This document shows positions 16,242 to 25,682 of a DNA stretch of 64,000 bases, in pieces. The notes under the pieces were generated by a model, which was not told the DNA's origin, did no database searches, and worked only from the letters and a program-made list of their open reading frames with translations. Positions within the stretch are counted from its first letter, which is position 1. Each line of letters begins with the position of its first letter. The translations under genes were made by a program, and so were the position numbers. This DNA is from Bacteroidetes bacterium RIFCSPLOWO2_12_FULL_37_12 (GTDB lineage: Bacteria > Bacteroidota > Bacteroidia > 2-12-FULL-37-12): positions 62,001 through 126,000 of the forward strand of contig MEPC01000004.1 in the NCBI GenBank assembly GCA_001769655.1, in the 5' to 3' direction.

Positions 16242-16270
16242 GTAGAGACGGGTTTAAAACCCGTCTGTAC
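16242..16270. repeat. dispersed palindrome (AGACGGGTTTAAAACCCGTCT)
   Basis: GTAGAGACGGG then TTTAAAACCCGTCTGTAC is a near-perfect 29-base palindrome between the TolC and adaptor genes. A second copy overlaps the yajC stop at 48459-48487, and a variant lies at 44105-44132. It is probably a REP-like unit that also forms an RNA hairpin. Confidence 0.8.
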
Positions 16271-16342
16271 GTAATTTATTGCCTTCGTTTATGTCTTCAC
16301 AAACGAAGGAATTGTAAATCGTAATTTGTAAATCATTATATT

Positions 16343-17710
16343 ATGGCAAACAAAAACAATAACCGTACTTTATATATAATTATAGGAGTATTAGTACTTG
16401 CTGGAATTGGAATTTTTTTACGTGAAAAATTCAAAGAAAATCCACCTATGGTGATTTTCGGCAAAGTAAAAAGAGCTGACATTACAGAAGTTGTTTCTGC
16501 TTCAGGCAAGATACATCCGGAAATGGAAGTGAAAATCAGTTCCGATGTTTCAGGAGAAATTGTAGAACTTCCGGTAGCGGAAGGTGATTCTGTAAAAGCG
16601 GGGATGATATTGGCTAAAATTAAGCCGGATAATTATATTTCGGCTGTTGACAGAGCCGAATCGGCTTTAAATTCCATTAAGGCACAATTAGCCCAGGCAA
16701 AGGCAAGAAAATCGCAAAATGAGGCAAACTTTATTAAAACGGACCTCGCCCATAAAAGAAATATTTCCTTGTATGATCAAAAGGTAATCTCTGAATCAGA
16801 ATTTGAAGCGAGTAAAGCGGCTTATGAAATTTCAAAACATGAATTAAACGCCGCAAAAGAGGCAGTGATAGCCGCTGAGTATGAAGTAAACAGCGCATTG
16901 GCAACTGTAAAAGAAGCGAAGGAAAATCTTGCAAAAACCACTATTCTTTCTCCGGTTATAGGAATTATTTCGAAATTGAATGTTGAAAAAGGGGAACGTG
17001 TCGTGGGGACTTTGCAAATGTCGGGAACCGAACTCATGCGGATTGCAAACCTGAATACAATGGAAGTGAGGGTGAATGTCAACGAGAATGATATCATACG
17101 AGTGTCACCCGGTGACACTGCATCCATCGAAGTGGATTCTTATACACATCAGAAAGAAAAATTTAAAGGGGTGGTGACACAGATTTCAAGCACAGCCAAC
17201 GAAACCATGAATCTTGACCAGGTTACCGACTTTGAAGTTAAAATCAGGATTTTGAGAGAGTCCTATTTTCATTTATTAAAAAATGAATTGAAGTTCCCCT
17301 CCCCTTTCCGCCCGGGGATGACTGCATCTGTGGAAATTGTAACAGAAAGAAAACATCAGGTTTTGTCTGTTCCGGTTACTTCTGTCACCATTCGTAGCAA
17401 AGATGAACTGATGGAAGAAGAAGAAAAAGAGTCAAGGCAAGTGTCTGAGAAGGCAAATGAAAAACCCAATGCAGAAAAAGATAAAAAGGGAAAAGATGAG
17501 GTAATTGAAATCGTTTTTGTTAATGAAAACGGGAAAGCTAACGTACAGGAAGTTAAAACCGGCATTAGCGATGATAATAATATTGAAATTCTCTCGGGGT
17601 TGAAGGAAGGAATGTCTATAGTTGAAGGACCGTATAATGTAATTGCAAAGGTACTTAAAAATGGAACGATGGTGAAGGAAAAAGAGAAGAAAGGGAAAGG
17701 GGGGAAATAG
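16343..17710 (+). CDS. HlyD/MacA-type periplasmic efflux adaptor
   Basis: This 455-residue membrane-fusion protein has an N-terminal anchor helix (about residues 9-24), a biotinyl-lipoyl half-motif (SGEIVELPVAEGDSVKAG), a coiled-coil hairpin rich in A, E and K (about 100-200), a second lipoyl half (LSPVIGIISKLNVEKGERV), a beta-barrel and a membrane-proximal domain. The pairing with TolC upstream supports tripartite export. An unusual highly charged insertion of about 40 residues rich in E and K (MEEEEKESR...KDKKGKDEV) lies near residues 353-392. The C-terminus ends in a Lys/Gly tail. No MacB or RND gene follows. Confidence 0.9.
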   Translation: MANKNNNRTLYIIIGVLVLAGIGIFLREKFKENPPMVIFGKVKRADITEVVSASGKIHPEMEVKISSDVSGEIVELPVAEGDSVKAGMILAKIKPDNYISAVDRAESALNSIKAQLAQAKARKSQNEANFIKTDLAHKRNISLYDQKVISESEFEASKAAYEISKHELNAAKEAVIAAEYEVNSALATVKEAKENLAKTTILSPVIGIISKLNVEKGERVVGTLQMSGTELMRIANLNTMEVRVNVNENDIIRVSPGDTASIEVDSYTHQKEKFKGVVTQISSTANETMNLDQVTDFEVKIRILRESYFHLLKNELKFPSPFRPGMTASVEIVTERKHQVLSVPVTSVTIRSKDELMEEEEKESRQVSEKANEKPNAEKDKKGKDEVIEIVFVNENGKANVQEVKTGISDDNNIEILSGLKEGMSIVEGPYNVIAKVLKNGTMVKEKEKKGKGGK

Positions 17711-17806
17711 AAGGTAGAAAATAGAAGATAGAAAATAGAAGATAGGAAATAGAAGATAGAAAATAGAAGATAGGAAATAGGAGATAGAAAATAGTAGATA
17801 GAAAAT
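17711..17806. repeat. 7-bp word repeat (AGAAAAT/AGAAGAT)
   Basis: About 13 tandem purine-rich words of seven bases (AGAAAAT, AGAAGAT, AGGAAAT) directly follow the adaptor stop. They contain no gene and lie upstream of gpsA. Confidence 0.85.
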
Positions 17807-17863
17807 CACTTTTGTCATACTAAAACATAAATTTGTAGCATATTTGGTAATATTAATTTTTAA

Positions 17864-17876
17864 GCCCTGAAAGGGC
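17864..17876. repeat. short palindrome GCCCTGAAAGGGC
   Basis: A 13-base hairpin sequence with a three-base loop lies 20 bases before the gpsA start. It is of a type widespread in Bacteroidota intergenic DNA. Its position could affect the 5' leader. Confidence 0.6.
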
Positions 17877-17895
17877 GTAATATAATGTACGTTAT

Positions 17896-18891
17896 ATGAA
17901 CAAAACTAAAATAACTATTCTGGGTGGAGGAAGTTGGGCGACCGCACTTGTGAAAATACTTTCTGAGAAAGATATTTCCATAAGATGGTGGGTAAGAAAT
18001 AAAGAAAATGCGGATTTTATTTGCCAGAATAAAAGAAATCCCAACTACCTGAGCGATGTCTTGATTAATCCCGATAAGGTTGAAATTACATCTGAAATTA
18101 ATAAAGCTATTGACGGAACTGATTATGTTCTGATGGCTATTCCTTCAGCTTTTTTAAAAAATTCACTGGCAGATCTGGATGAAAATCTTCTTAAAAATAA
18201 AAAAATAATCAGCGCCATTAAAGGGATCATTCCGGAAAGCAATCAGTTAATCTGCGAGTTCCTGCATGAAATTTACCAGATTCCTTTTTCTGATTTATTA
18301 GTGATCACCGGACCTTGTCACGCCGAAGAGGTCGCACTTGAAAAGTTATCGTATCTTACGATTTCATGCCAGAAAATTGAAAACGCTGTTGATTTTTCAA
18401 ATCATCTTAACTGCAAGTACATACGCACGCAAAATTCAAATGATATTTATGGAACGGAATACGCCGCTGTATTAAAAAATATTTATGCTATTGCCAGTGG
18501 GATTGCTCATGGACTGCACTACGGCGATAATTACCAAGCCGTGCTGATTTCAAATGCCATTCAGGAAATAAAAAGATTTATAGATATAGTTCATCCTATA
18601 AAACGCGATATAAATGATTCCTCTTATCTTGGCGATTTGTTAGTCACTGCCTATTCCCAATTTAGCCGGAACCGGACGCTGGGTAACATGATTGGGAAAG
18701 GATATTCTGTTAAATCGGCGTTACTTGAAATGAATATGATTGCTGAGGGTTATTACGGAACCCGGTGTATTTATCAACTAAATCAAAAATATAAAGCAGA
18801 TTTACCGATAGCACAGGCAGTGTATCATATATTATATGATAAAACATCCCCTGCTCTCGAATTCACTTTGCTTGCTGAAAAATTAAGGTAA
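17896..18891 (+). CDS. gpsA: glycerol-3-phosphate dehydrogenase [NAD(P)+]
   Basis: This 331-residue cytoplasmic enzyme reduces dihydroxyacetone phosphate to sn-glycerol 3-phosphate for phospholipid synthesis. The N-terminal dinucleotide motif GGGSWATALVKIL is at about residues 10-22. The middle block ITGPCHAEEVA and the catalytic Lys in YGTEYAAVLKNIYAIASG are as expected, and the C-terminal block LGDLLVTAYSQFSRNRTLG is typical of GpsA. Length is normal. The ATG at 17896 lies just after a short palindrome. Confidence 0.95.
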   Translation: MNKTKITILGGGSWATALVKILSEKDISIRWWVRNKENADFICQNKRNPNYLSDVLINPDKVEITSEINKAIDGTDYVLMAIPSAFLKNSLADLDENLLKNKKIISAIKGIIPESNQLICEFLHEIYQIPFSDLLVITGPCHAEEVALEKLSYLTISCQKIENAVDFSNHLNCKYIRTQNSNDIYGTEYAAVLKNIYAIASGIAHGLHYGDNYQAVLISNAIQEIKRFIDIVHPIKRDINDSSYLGDLLVTAYSQFSRNRTLGNMIGKGYSVKSALLEMNMIAEGYYGTRCIYQLNQKYKADLPIAQAVYHILYDKTSPALEFTLLAEKLR

Positions 18892-18906
18892 GTTAAACTA
18901 AAAGAA

Positions 18907-18996
18907 AAGAGGTATAGGGTATAAGGGTATAGGGTATAAGGAGTGACAAAAGATACATTCCCTTTATACCTTATACCCATATACCTTTTTACCTGT
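18907..18996. repeat. imperfect long hairpin of GGTATA(A/G)GG words
   Basis: GGTATAGGGTATAAGGGTAT repeats and then, after about 25 bases, returns inverted (TTATACCTTATACCC). It separates the convergent gpsA and MORN-like genes and could act as a bidirectional terminator. A related array lies at 45428-45562. Confidence 0.8.
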
Positions 18997-19028
18997 TAAT
19001 TTCCGCAAACTGATTCAGCGTGGGTGTA

Positions 19029-20399
19029 TTACAAAGGATTACTCTCAATTTTGGTTTCTCTGTTTTCAACATAGTATCTTGTTTCTGAAACATCTCCATT
19101 TATGTTAAAATTTTTTTCAATTCCGTTTTTCTTCCCATTTTTGTAAACAGTTGTTTTTTTGATATTTCCCGTGGGATAATACCGGTTAATAGTGCCGGCG
19201 CCATTTTTCAGTGTGCCACTATCTACTATTTTTCCCTGACGGTCATACGTATTCTGAATATTCCAGTATAAACCATTATTAAAAACCACTTCTTGCTCCA
19301 AGTCCTCGCTTTTATAATAAAACTTCCAGAGTCCTTGTTCCTTGCCTGCTATCCAATTACCTTCTTTTTCCAATTTCCCGTTTTCATAGTAAAATTTCCG
19401 GAAACCTTCTATTTTTCCTTCTTTATAGATATCTTCATTTTTAAGTTTTCCGTTTTCCCAATACGTTTTCCATAAGCCCTTTTTTATAGCATCTCTGAAT
19501 ATACCATCCGATTCAGGATTGCCATTTGCCCAAAAATATTTCCAAATCCCATCTTTTATTCCTGATTGGTAAGTTCCGGATTTTTTTACATTTCCATTAT
19601 CCCAGAAAACAGTCCATAAACTATCCTTGCGTCCTTCAAAATAATTACCTTCCGTTTCAAGAATACCGTTTTTGCGATAGAATTTCCAAGTACTATCTCT
19701 TGTATCATTTTTAAACCAACCGGAAGATAATAACTGGCCTGTACGATAATAAAATTTCCATAAGCCGCTTTTCAAGTTATCTTTATACCTTCCTTCTTTT
19801 TCTATTTTCCCATTTTCCCAGTAGGATACATGAACCCCATCTTTTAAATCATTCTTATATACGCTGATATAAAAAACCCTATTCTTAGCCAAGTAAAAAT
19901 AATGATTACTGTTTCCATTAAGAATTCCATTCAGGTAGGATTCCTGACTGTAAATATTTCCATTTTCGAAAAAACTGCTCCAAACACTGTCACGTTTATC
20001 TTCTCTGAAAATTCCTGATTGATAAATAGTTCCATTTTCAAAATATTTTTTCCAAACGCCTTCCCGCTTGTTTTTTTGAAAACCTCCTTCTTCCCGTATC
20101 TTCCCACTTGCAAAATATCCTGAGAATTTTCCATGTAAAATCCCATTGAGATAATAATAATCGTCTTTAATCATTCCATTTTTATAGTACGTTTTCCAAC
20201 TACCCTGTTTTAGACCTTCTTCATCAAGCAGATTAATGGTATCTCCATCCACTATTTCAAATTTTTGCTTCTTTACAGTTTTTTTAAGGTTCGATGAAAC
20301 TTCCCGCACGGAAGATGATTTATCCTGACACGATGGGAATAGTATCCCAATTAATATAAGAGAATAAACAAGAAATTTACAGTTTAGCTTTAAATCCAT
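19029..20399 (-). CDS. MORN-variant repeat lipoprotein (YwqK-like)
   Basis: From the ATG at 20399 this is a protein of about 456 residues. A longer frame starts at 20453 but has no signal peptide in front. The start region MDLKLNCKFLVYSLILIG and LFPSC form a lipoprotein signal with Cys near residue 24. The rest is some 17 repeats of about 22-24 residues of the form GxWKxYYxNGxLxxEGxY, the MORN_2/YwqK type. The repeats predict a long beta solenoid at the cell envelope. The YwqK 'antitoxin' label is a family name and need not apply. The MITE-like element lies just upstream. Confidence 0.85.
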   Translation of the reverse strand: MDLKLNCKFLVYSLILIGILFPSCQDKSSSVREVSSNLKKTVKKQKFEIVDGDTINLLDEEGLKQGSWKTYYKNGMIKDDYYYLNGILHGKFSGYFASGKIREEGGFQKNKREGVWKKYFENGTIYQSGIFREDKRDSVWSSFFENGNIYSQESYLNGILNGNSNHYFYLAKNRVFYISVYKNDLKDGVHVSYWENGKIEKEGRYKDNLKSGLWKFYYRTGQLLSSGWFKNDTRDSTWKFYRKNGILETEGNYFEGRKDSLWTVFWDNGNVKKSGTYQSGIKDGIWKYFWANGNPESDGIFRDAIKKGLWKTYWENGKLKNEDIYKEGKIEGFRKFYYENGKLEKEGNWIAGKEQGLWKFYYKSEDLEQEVVFNNGLYWNIQNTYDRQGKIVDSGTLKNGAGTINRYYPTGNIKKTTVYKNGKKNGIEKNFNINGDVSETRYYVENRETKIESNPL

Positions 20400-20452
20400 T
20401 AGAAAACTTAGTTTGTCAAAAACCCTAAATATACAATTTTTTATAAAAATCA

Positions 20453-20609
20453 TAACTGTTCAGTCCAAAATGAAAAAATAAAATTTAGCCACGGATTACA
20501 CGGATTAATGTTACAATAAATCTTAATACCATTTTTAATCAGTGTAATCCGTGGCTAAAATTTTTTTCTTATTCAATTAATGGTTAATTGCGTGGGTACT
20601 GAACAGTAA
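20453..20609. mobile_element. MITE-like element, copy 1
   Basis: A 157-base element with inverted ends TAACTGTTCAGTCC and GGTACTGAACAGTAA holds an inner inverted pair (TTAGCCACGGATTACACGG and GTGTAATCCGTGGCTAA). It is about 90% identical to copy 2 at 23802-23959. It holds no gene. Confidence 0.85.
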
Positions 20610-20625
20610 TTAAAAATCATAAAAT

Positions 20626-21843
20626 TTAATCTGATTTTAAAATAGTAACGGGTTTGAATTGTGATGCAATGTATCCAGGAATTACAAGCATTAACAACGT
20701 GAGCAAAAGGGTACCGGCATTTAAAAGAATTATAACCGGCACATTCAACAAAACAGGCACATGATTCATGTAATAATTTTCGGGTTGAAGTGGAATGACT
20801 TTAAAATAATATTGGATTAATGAAACGCCAATGCCAATTAAATTACCCCATATTAATCCTTTAGTAATAATACCAGCGCCCAAATAAAGAAAGAGTTTCA
20901 TAATCTGCCTGTTGGTAGCGCCAATTGTTTTTAAGATGGCTATCATTTTCATTTTTTCAAGAATTAAAAACAGCAATGCAGAAATTAAATTAAAACCGGC
21001 TACCCACAAAACTAATGTTATAATAATGATTACATTCCTGTCGAGAAGTTTTAACCAGTCAAATAAATGACCGAACAAATCATAAACTGTCAATATCTGC
21101 AAATCGTATGGTAAATGTGATGACAATTCTTCATACACGCTTCCAATTTTCCTTTCGTCTTTCAGCCATATTTCAATCCCACCGATATTATCCTGCGATG
21201 TTCCGTTTACTGAATTAATTAACCTTCTTCCTCCAATTATCATAAAATCATCAAACTCTTCCATGCCCGATTCAAATATTCCGCTTACTTTTACCTTCCT
21301 GTATTTTGGAGGGTTTTGCGCAAAATACAATAAACATTCATCCTTTGATTTAATTTTAAGTTTATCAGCGATTTTTTTGCTTATCATTACATCCCTTTCC
21401 GAGAGCGAGTCCCCAAAATCCGGGATAGTGCCACTCATCATATACTCTTTCCAGGAATTTTTTTTAAAATTTTTGTCCACCCCTTTGATGATAACACCAA
21501 GCACTCCTTCATTTGTTTTCATTAAGGAGGTCTTATAAATATAGGGCTGAATATTAGCAATACTTTTCTTATTAAAATGACTTTTCTGACTAAGATAATT
21601 TATTGAAAAAGGGGGCTCTTCGTAACTTTCATTGTTTGAAAATTTTTTTATGGTAAGGTGCGAGGTGAACGTAAAAATCTTATCCTTGATTTTTTGTTGA
21701 AAACCAAATAATACGGATGTAGCTATTATCATTACAGCTAATCCAATGCTTAACCCCCAGGTAGCGATGGTTAAAATGGTGCGTGAAAAGGTCTTGTCAC
21801 TTTTGCGTCCGATTCGGTTTGAAATAAAAAACCAGGGGTTCAT
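20626..21843 (-). CDS. LolC/E-FtsX-family ABC transporter permease
   Basis: This 405-residue inner-membrane protein begins PWFFISNRIGRKSDKTFSR, the start typical of lipoprotein-releasing LolC/E permeases. One TM helix (about 25-45) is followed by a periplasmic domain (about 50-265) and three C-terminal TM helices in the FtsX arrangement, with the LEKMKMIAILKTIGATNRQI coupling motif. It probably moves lipoproteins out of the inner membrane. No LolD ATPase lies nearby. It diverges from ahcY. Confidence 0.88.
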   Translation of the reverse strand: MNPWFFISNRIGRKSDKTFSRTILTIATWGLSIGLAVMIIATSVLFGFQQKIKDKIFTFTSHLTIKKFSNNESYEEPPFSINYLSQKSHFNKKSIANIQPYIYKTSLMKTNEGVLGVIIKGVDKNFKKNSWKEYMMSGTIPDFGDSLSERDVMISKKIADKLKIKSKDECLLYFAQNPPKYRKVKVSGIFESGMEEFDDFMIIGGRRLINSVNGTSQDNIGGIEIWLKDERKIGSVYEELSSHLPYDLQILTVYDLFGHLFDWLKLLDRNVIIIITLVLWVAGFNLISALLFLILEKMKMIAILKTIGATNRQIMKLFLYLGAGIITKGLIWGNLIGIGVSLIQYYFKVIPLQPENYYMNHVPVLLNVPVIILLNAGTLLLTLLMLVIPGYIASQFKPVTILKSD

Positions 21844-21878
21844 GATTTGGTGTCTTTTTTTTTACAAAAAATTTTTAC

Positions 21879-21886
21879 TATCTTTG
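21879..21886 (+). promoter_or_regulatory. possible promoter -7 element of ahcY
   Basis: TATCTTTG fits the Bacteroidota -7 consensus TAnnTTTG. It lies 35 bases before the ahcY start. The upstream -33 region is a T-run without a clear TTTG, so support is partial. Confidence 0.5.
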
Positions 21887-21920
21887 CACTTCAAAATTAA
21901 AATCAAAAATACTTAAAATC

Positions 21921-23228
21921 ATGGTAGAAACCTATTTGCAACATAAAGTAAAAGACATGACTCTTGCACGTTGGGGTCGTGAAGAAATACATTTAGCTGA
22001 GGCAGAAATGCCCGGGTTAATGGCATTGAGAGCTGAATACAAAAAAACTCAACCTTTAAAAGGAGCAAGAATTGCCGGTTGTCTTCACATGACTATTCAA
22101 GCGGCTGTTCTTATTGAAACCCTTAAAGAGCTGGGAGCCGAAGTAAATTGGTCGTCATGTAATATTTTCTCAACCCAGGACCATGCCGCCGCCGCTATTG
22201 CTGAAGCCGGTTTTTCTGTCTATGCCTGGAAAGGTATGAATGCAGAAGAGTTTGACTGGTGCATCGAACAAACGTTGTACTTTGGAAAAGAACGTAAACC
22301 ATTAAATATGATTCTGGATGATGGCGGGGACCTCACCAACATGGTGTTAGACAAATATCCTCAACTGATTCCGGAAGTAAAAGGAATTACTGAAGAAACC
22401 ACCACTGGGGTTCATCGTCTTTATGAAAGAGTGGCAAAAGGCACATTACCCATGCCCGCAATCAATGTTAATGATTCGGTGACCAAATCAAAATTTGATA
22501 ATCTTTATGGTTGTCGTGAATCGTTAGCCGATGGGATTAAGCGCGCCACCGATGTGATGGTAGCTGGAAAAATTGTGGTCGTTGCCGGTTATGGGGATGT
22601 AGGTAAAGGATCCGCTAAGTCAATGCTTGGAATGGGTGCTCGTGTAATTATTACAGAAATTGACCCGATCTGTGCGTTACAAGCCGCCATGGAAGGTTTT
22701 CAAATAATGAAAATGGATAATGCCGCTAAAATCGGTGACATTTTTGTGACTGCAACCGGAAATAAAGATATTATTTCTGAAAGACATTTCAGAAGTATGA
22801 AAGACAAAGCCATTGTTTGTAACATCGGACATTTTGATACTGAAATTGATATGGCGTGGCTTGAAAAAAATTACGGAAAGTCAAAAAGAAATGTCAAACC
22901 ACAGGTTGATATTTTCACTATTGAAGGTAAAGAAATAATTGTGCTCGCCGAAGGGAGATTAGTGAATCTGGGTTGTGCCACCGGACATCCTTCCTTTGTC
23001 ATGTCGAATTCGTTTACTAACCAAACCCTTGCTCAGATTGAATTATGGACTAATCCTAAAAAATATGAGAACAGGGTTTACATGCTTCCTAAAATCCTTG
23101 ATGAAAAAGTGGCACGTTTGCATCTCGCAAAATTAGGAGTTGACCTTGAAGAACTTACTACTGAACAAGCCGACTACATCGGGGTAAAAGTAAAGGGTCC
23201 GTTTAAGCCGGAGTACTATCGGTATTAG
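21921..23228 (+). CDS. ahcY: adenosylhomocysteinase
   Basis: This 435-residue cytoplasmic NAD enzyme hydrolyses S-adenosylhomocysteine to adenosine and homocysteine, clearing the product of methyltransfer. Diagnostic segments are [36 protein letters not shown], the NAD site [16 protein letters not shown], and the C-terminal [20 protein letters not shown]. The protein ends KPEYYRY, the conserved C-terminal tail. It is a single-gene unit divergent from the FtsX permease. Confidence 0.97.
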   Translation: MVETYLQHKVKDMTLARWGREEIHLAEAEMPGLMALRAEYKKTQPLKGARIAGCLHMTIQAAVLIETLKELGAEVNWSSCNIFSTQDHAAAAIAEAGFSVYAWKGMNAEEFDWCIEQTLYFGKERKPLNMILDDGGDLTNMVLDKYPQLIPEVKGITEETTTGVHRLYERVAKGTLPMPAINVNDSVTKSKFDNLYGCRESLADGIKRATDVMVAGKIVVVAGYGDVGKGSAKSMLGMGARVIITEIDPICALQAAMEGFQIMKMDNAAKIGDIFVTATGNKDIISERHFRSMKDKAIVCNIGHFDTEIDMAWLEKNYGKSKRNVKPQVDIFTIEGKEIIVLAEGRLVNLGCATGHPSFVMSNSFTNQTLAQIELWTNPKKYENRVYMLPKILDEKVARLHLAKLGVDLEELTTEQADYIGVKVKGPFKPEYYRY

Positions 23229-23324
23229 TAAGGTAAAAATCTCTATCTGGTTTAAGTATGTAGTAAAGCACGCGCGAGAGATACTTAAACCTAAGTGACA
23301 GAAAAAACAGGAGTACTAAAGGTA

Positions 23325-23771
23325 TCAGGAAGGTAAAAATTCTTTTATATCTCCTCCATTATTATAAATATCCCTCACAATCGTAGAGCTGATTTGTGCC
23401 AGAGTGGGATCCGTAATTATAAAAATCGTTTCTATTTCGGGATAGAGAATTTTATTCATTTGTGACACTGATTTTTCAAATTCAAAATCCGTTGTATTCC
23501 TCAGTCCTCGTATCATAAACTTGATTTTCTTTTTCTTCATAAAATCTACTGTTAAATTTTGATAGGATTCTACTGAAATCTTTCTATTCCTTCTAAAAAC
23601 ATTCCGTATTTCTATCATGCTTTTTTCAACCGGAAAACATCTTGTTTTAGCAGTGTTTTCACCAATGGCAATGATTATCTTATCAAATACATGTAAAGCC
23701 CTCATGACCACATTAAAATGACCTTTTGTGAAAGGGTCAAAGGAGCCGGGGAAGATGGCGGTTTTATTCAT
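23325..23771 (-). CDS. coaD: phosphopantetheine adenylyltransferase
   Basis: This 148-residue enzyme transfers AMP from ATP to 4'-phosphopantetheine, the penultimate step of CoA synthesis. It has the nucleotidyltransferase motif PGSFDPFTKGHFNVV (the (T/H)xGH signature), RGLRNTTDFEFE, and the C-terminal ISSTIVRDIYNNGGD. All are usual for CoaD. CoaE, the last enzyme, is also in this window at 49455. The MITE-like element lies just upstream of the gene. Confidence 0.95.
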   Translation of the reverse strand: MNKTAIFPGSFDPFTKGHFNVVMRALHVFDKIIIAIGENTAKTRCFPVEKSMIEIRNVFRRNRKISVESYQNLTVDFMKKKKIKFMIRGLRNTTDFEFEKSVSQMNKILYPEIETIFIITDPTLAQISSTIVRDIYNNGGDIKEFLPS

Positions 23772-23801
23772 GAGTTATCTAAAAAAAATTATGAGAAATC
23801 G

Positions 23802-23959
23802 TAACTGTTCAGTCCAAGATGAAAAAATACAAATTAGCCACTGATTACACGGATTAATGTTATAAAAAATTTTAATAACATTTTTAATCCGTGTAATCAG
23901 TGGCTAAAAATTTTTTTCTTATTCAATTTATGGTTAATTGCGTTGGTACTGAACAGTAA
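23802..23959. mobile_element. MITE-like element, copy 2
   Basis: A 158-base element matches copy 1 (20453-20609) in ends and inner palindrome. It lies between coaD and paaN. Two copies within 3.5 kb share terminal inverted repeats but carry no transposase. Confidence 0.85.
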
Positions 23960-23977
23960 CAAAATCAATTCAAAAGT

Positions 23978-25642
23978 TCATGCAGGTATCCGTACTCCCA
24001 CAAGCGAAAATCTCTTCAAAATAAACTCCGGATTTGTAAATGAGGCATTTCCTGCCGGATTGCACCCGGTCACATGAAAATCAGAAAATCCTGCATGCTG
24101 GTTTACCCAGATGGGTCCCGTCAAATTGAATGAAACAGGTGCGCCTGCGGATGTCATTTCTGTCTCAATTTTTTCTATCATCGAGTTGTCAGTTGAATAT
24201 GCGGCGCAGGATAATGCTCCTTTTTTGAAAGAAAGCTCTTTTGCAAGTTCTATAGATTCCTCCGAATTTTTTGTTTTGACTACCATCGAAATCGGTCCAA
24301 ACCATTCCTTACTGAAAATTTCTTTATCTTTATTCGCATCCGCTTCCAGCAATACCGGTGACACTGTTCTTGACTCCGGAAACTCCGGATTCGTTACTTT
24401 CTCTGAATTTAACAAAATCTTTAGTCCCGTATCGGTTGCTTCTTTTATCCGATTAAGTATGTTTTCATTTTGAACAGCCCCCAAGGTAGCAAAACCCATT
24501 TTGGGATGGGTGGTTAAACCTTTAATACTGTTTATCAACGATGTCACTGTTTCGGCGTAACTTATTTTTTTTCCGTTATTATTAACACCCTCTTCAGGAA
24601 TAAAAATATTTTGCGGTGCAGTGCACATTTGTCCGGAGTAAAGTGAGAGCGAAAATGCCAGATTCTGCATCACAAGATTCAGGTCATTTACACTATCAAT
24701 AATTGCAGAATTTACACCTGCTTTTTCAGTAAAAATAATTTTATTTTTGAGCGACTCCACATATTCGCCGAATACAGGTCCGCCTGTAAAATCAATTAAC
24801 TTCACAGATGGATTTTCACACAGTTTTTTAGAAATAAGATTTTCAGATGTATCTGAAGTAAGAAAACATATATCCGGATTAAACCCGTTATCCGCCAACG
24901 TTTTTTGTATTTCAATAACTACAATGGCTATCGGTAATACGGATGCAGGATGAGGTTTTACAATGGTGGAATTCCCTGTGATCAGATTGGCAAAAATTCC
25001 GGGGACTGAGTTCCATACCGGAAAGGTTGAACAACCGATAACTAATCCAATTCCTCTTGGTATGATTTTCCATTTCTTTTTCAAAGTCACATTAATTTTT
25101 CCCATGGGTTTATCCCAGATGGCATTATCGGGAAAACGGGTTTGCTCTTCATATCCTAACGCAATGGCTTCGAGTGCTCTGTCATTTGCATGGGGACCTG
25201 ATGCCTGAAACGACATCATAAACGCCTGCCCGGTGGTATGCATGGTTGAGTAAGCAATTTCAAAAAATTTATGTTTTATTTTTTCCAATGCCTCCATTAA
25301 AATGCCAGCGCGGTCTGCTGGGGAAGTATTCTTCCATTGCAAAAACGCTTTCTCAGAATAGGAAATAATTTCCTGTGGTTCGTTTACAGGGTAATTAACT
25401 CCAAGCGGTTTCAAGGTATAAGGAGATTGTTCTTCTCCCGCAAACTTTTTTTGTCCGCTTTGCAATAGACCTTCAAAGTTTTTTGAAAGCATTGCTGTAA
25501 AATTTGCTTTGCCGGAATCATTAGCTGATTCTCCGTAGTTGCTGGCTGAGGGCATTTCTGGAAAATGAGCGTAAAATTCGCGTTTATGAACTGCCGATAT
25601 GGCTTTCATTAATTCTGGTTGGTGCTTCTCAAACAGATTCAT
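23978..25642 (-). CDS. paaN: PaaN-type aldehyde dehydrogenase
   Basis: This 554-residue member of the aldehyde dehydrogenase superfamily matches PaaN of the phenylacetate pathway in length and N-terminus. The N-terminal region is PaaN-like (AISAVHKREFYAHFPEMPSA). The NAD-binding block is IVKPHPASVLPIAIVVIE, the general base lies in FTEKAGVNSAII, and the catalytic Cys lies in LYSGQMCTAPQNIF. PaaN acts on ring-opened or CoA-linked aldehydes. No other paa genes lie here, so the physiological substrate is uncertain. Confidence 0.85.
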   Translation of the reverse strand: MNLFEKHQPELMKAISAVHKREFYAHFPEMPSASNYGESANDSGKANFTAMLSKNFEGLLQSGQKKFAGEEQSPYTLKPLGVNYPVNEPQEIISYSEKAFLQWKNTSPADRAGILMEALEKIKHKFFEIAYSTMHTTGQAFMMSFQASGPHANDRALEAIALGYEEQTRFPDNAIWDKPMGKINVTLKKKWKIIPRGIGLVIGCSTFPVWNSVPGIFANLITGNSTIVKPHPASVLPIAIVVIEIQKTLADNGFNPDICFLTSDTSENLISKKLCENPSVKLIDFTGGPVFGEYVESLKNKIIFTEKAGVNSAIIDSVNDLNLVMQNLAFSLSLYSGQMCTAPQNIFIPEEGVNNNGKKISYAETVTSLINSIKGLTTHPKMGFATLGAVQNENILNRIKEATDTGLKILLNSEKVTNPEFPESRTVSPVLLEADANKDKEIFSKEWFGPISMVVKTKNSEESIELAKELSFKKGALSCAAYSTDNSMIEKIETEMTSAGAPVSFNLTGPIWVNQHAGFSDFHVTGCNPAGNASFTNPEFILKRFSLVGVRIPA

Positions 25643-25682
25643 GGTTTTGTTGGGTTTTGGTTAAACTTATGATAGTTAATTA

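Noticed and set aside
19029-20453. Use of the ATG at 20453 for the MORN-like protein
   Set aside because: It lies at the MITE-like element and adds a lead that would spoil the lipoprotein signal; the ATG at 20399 gives a proper signal peptide.
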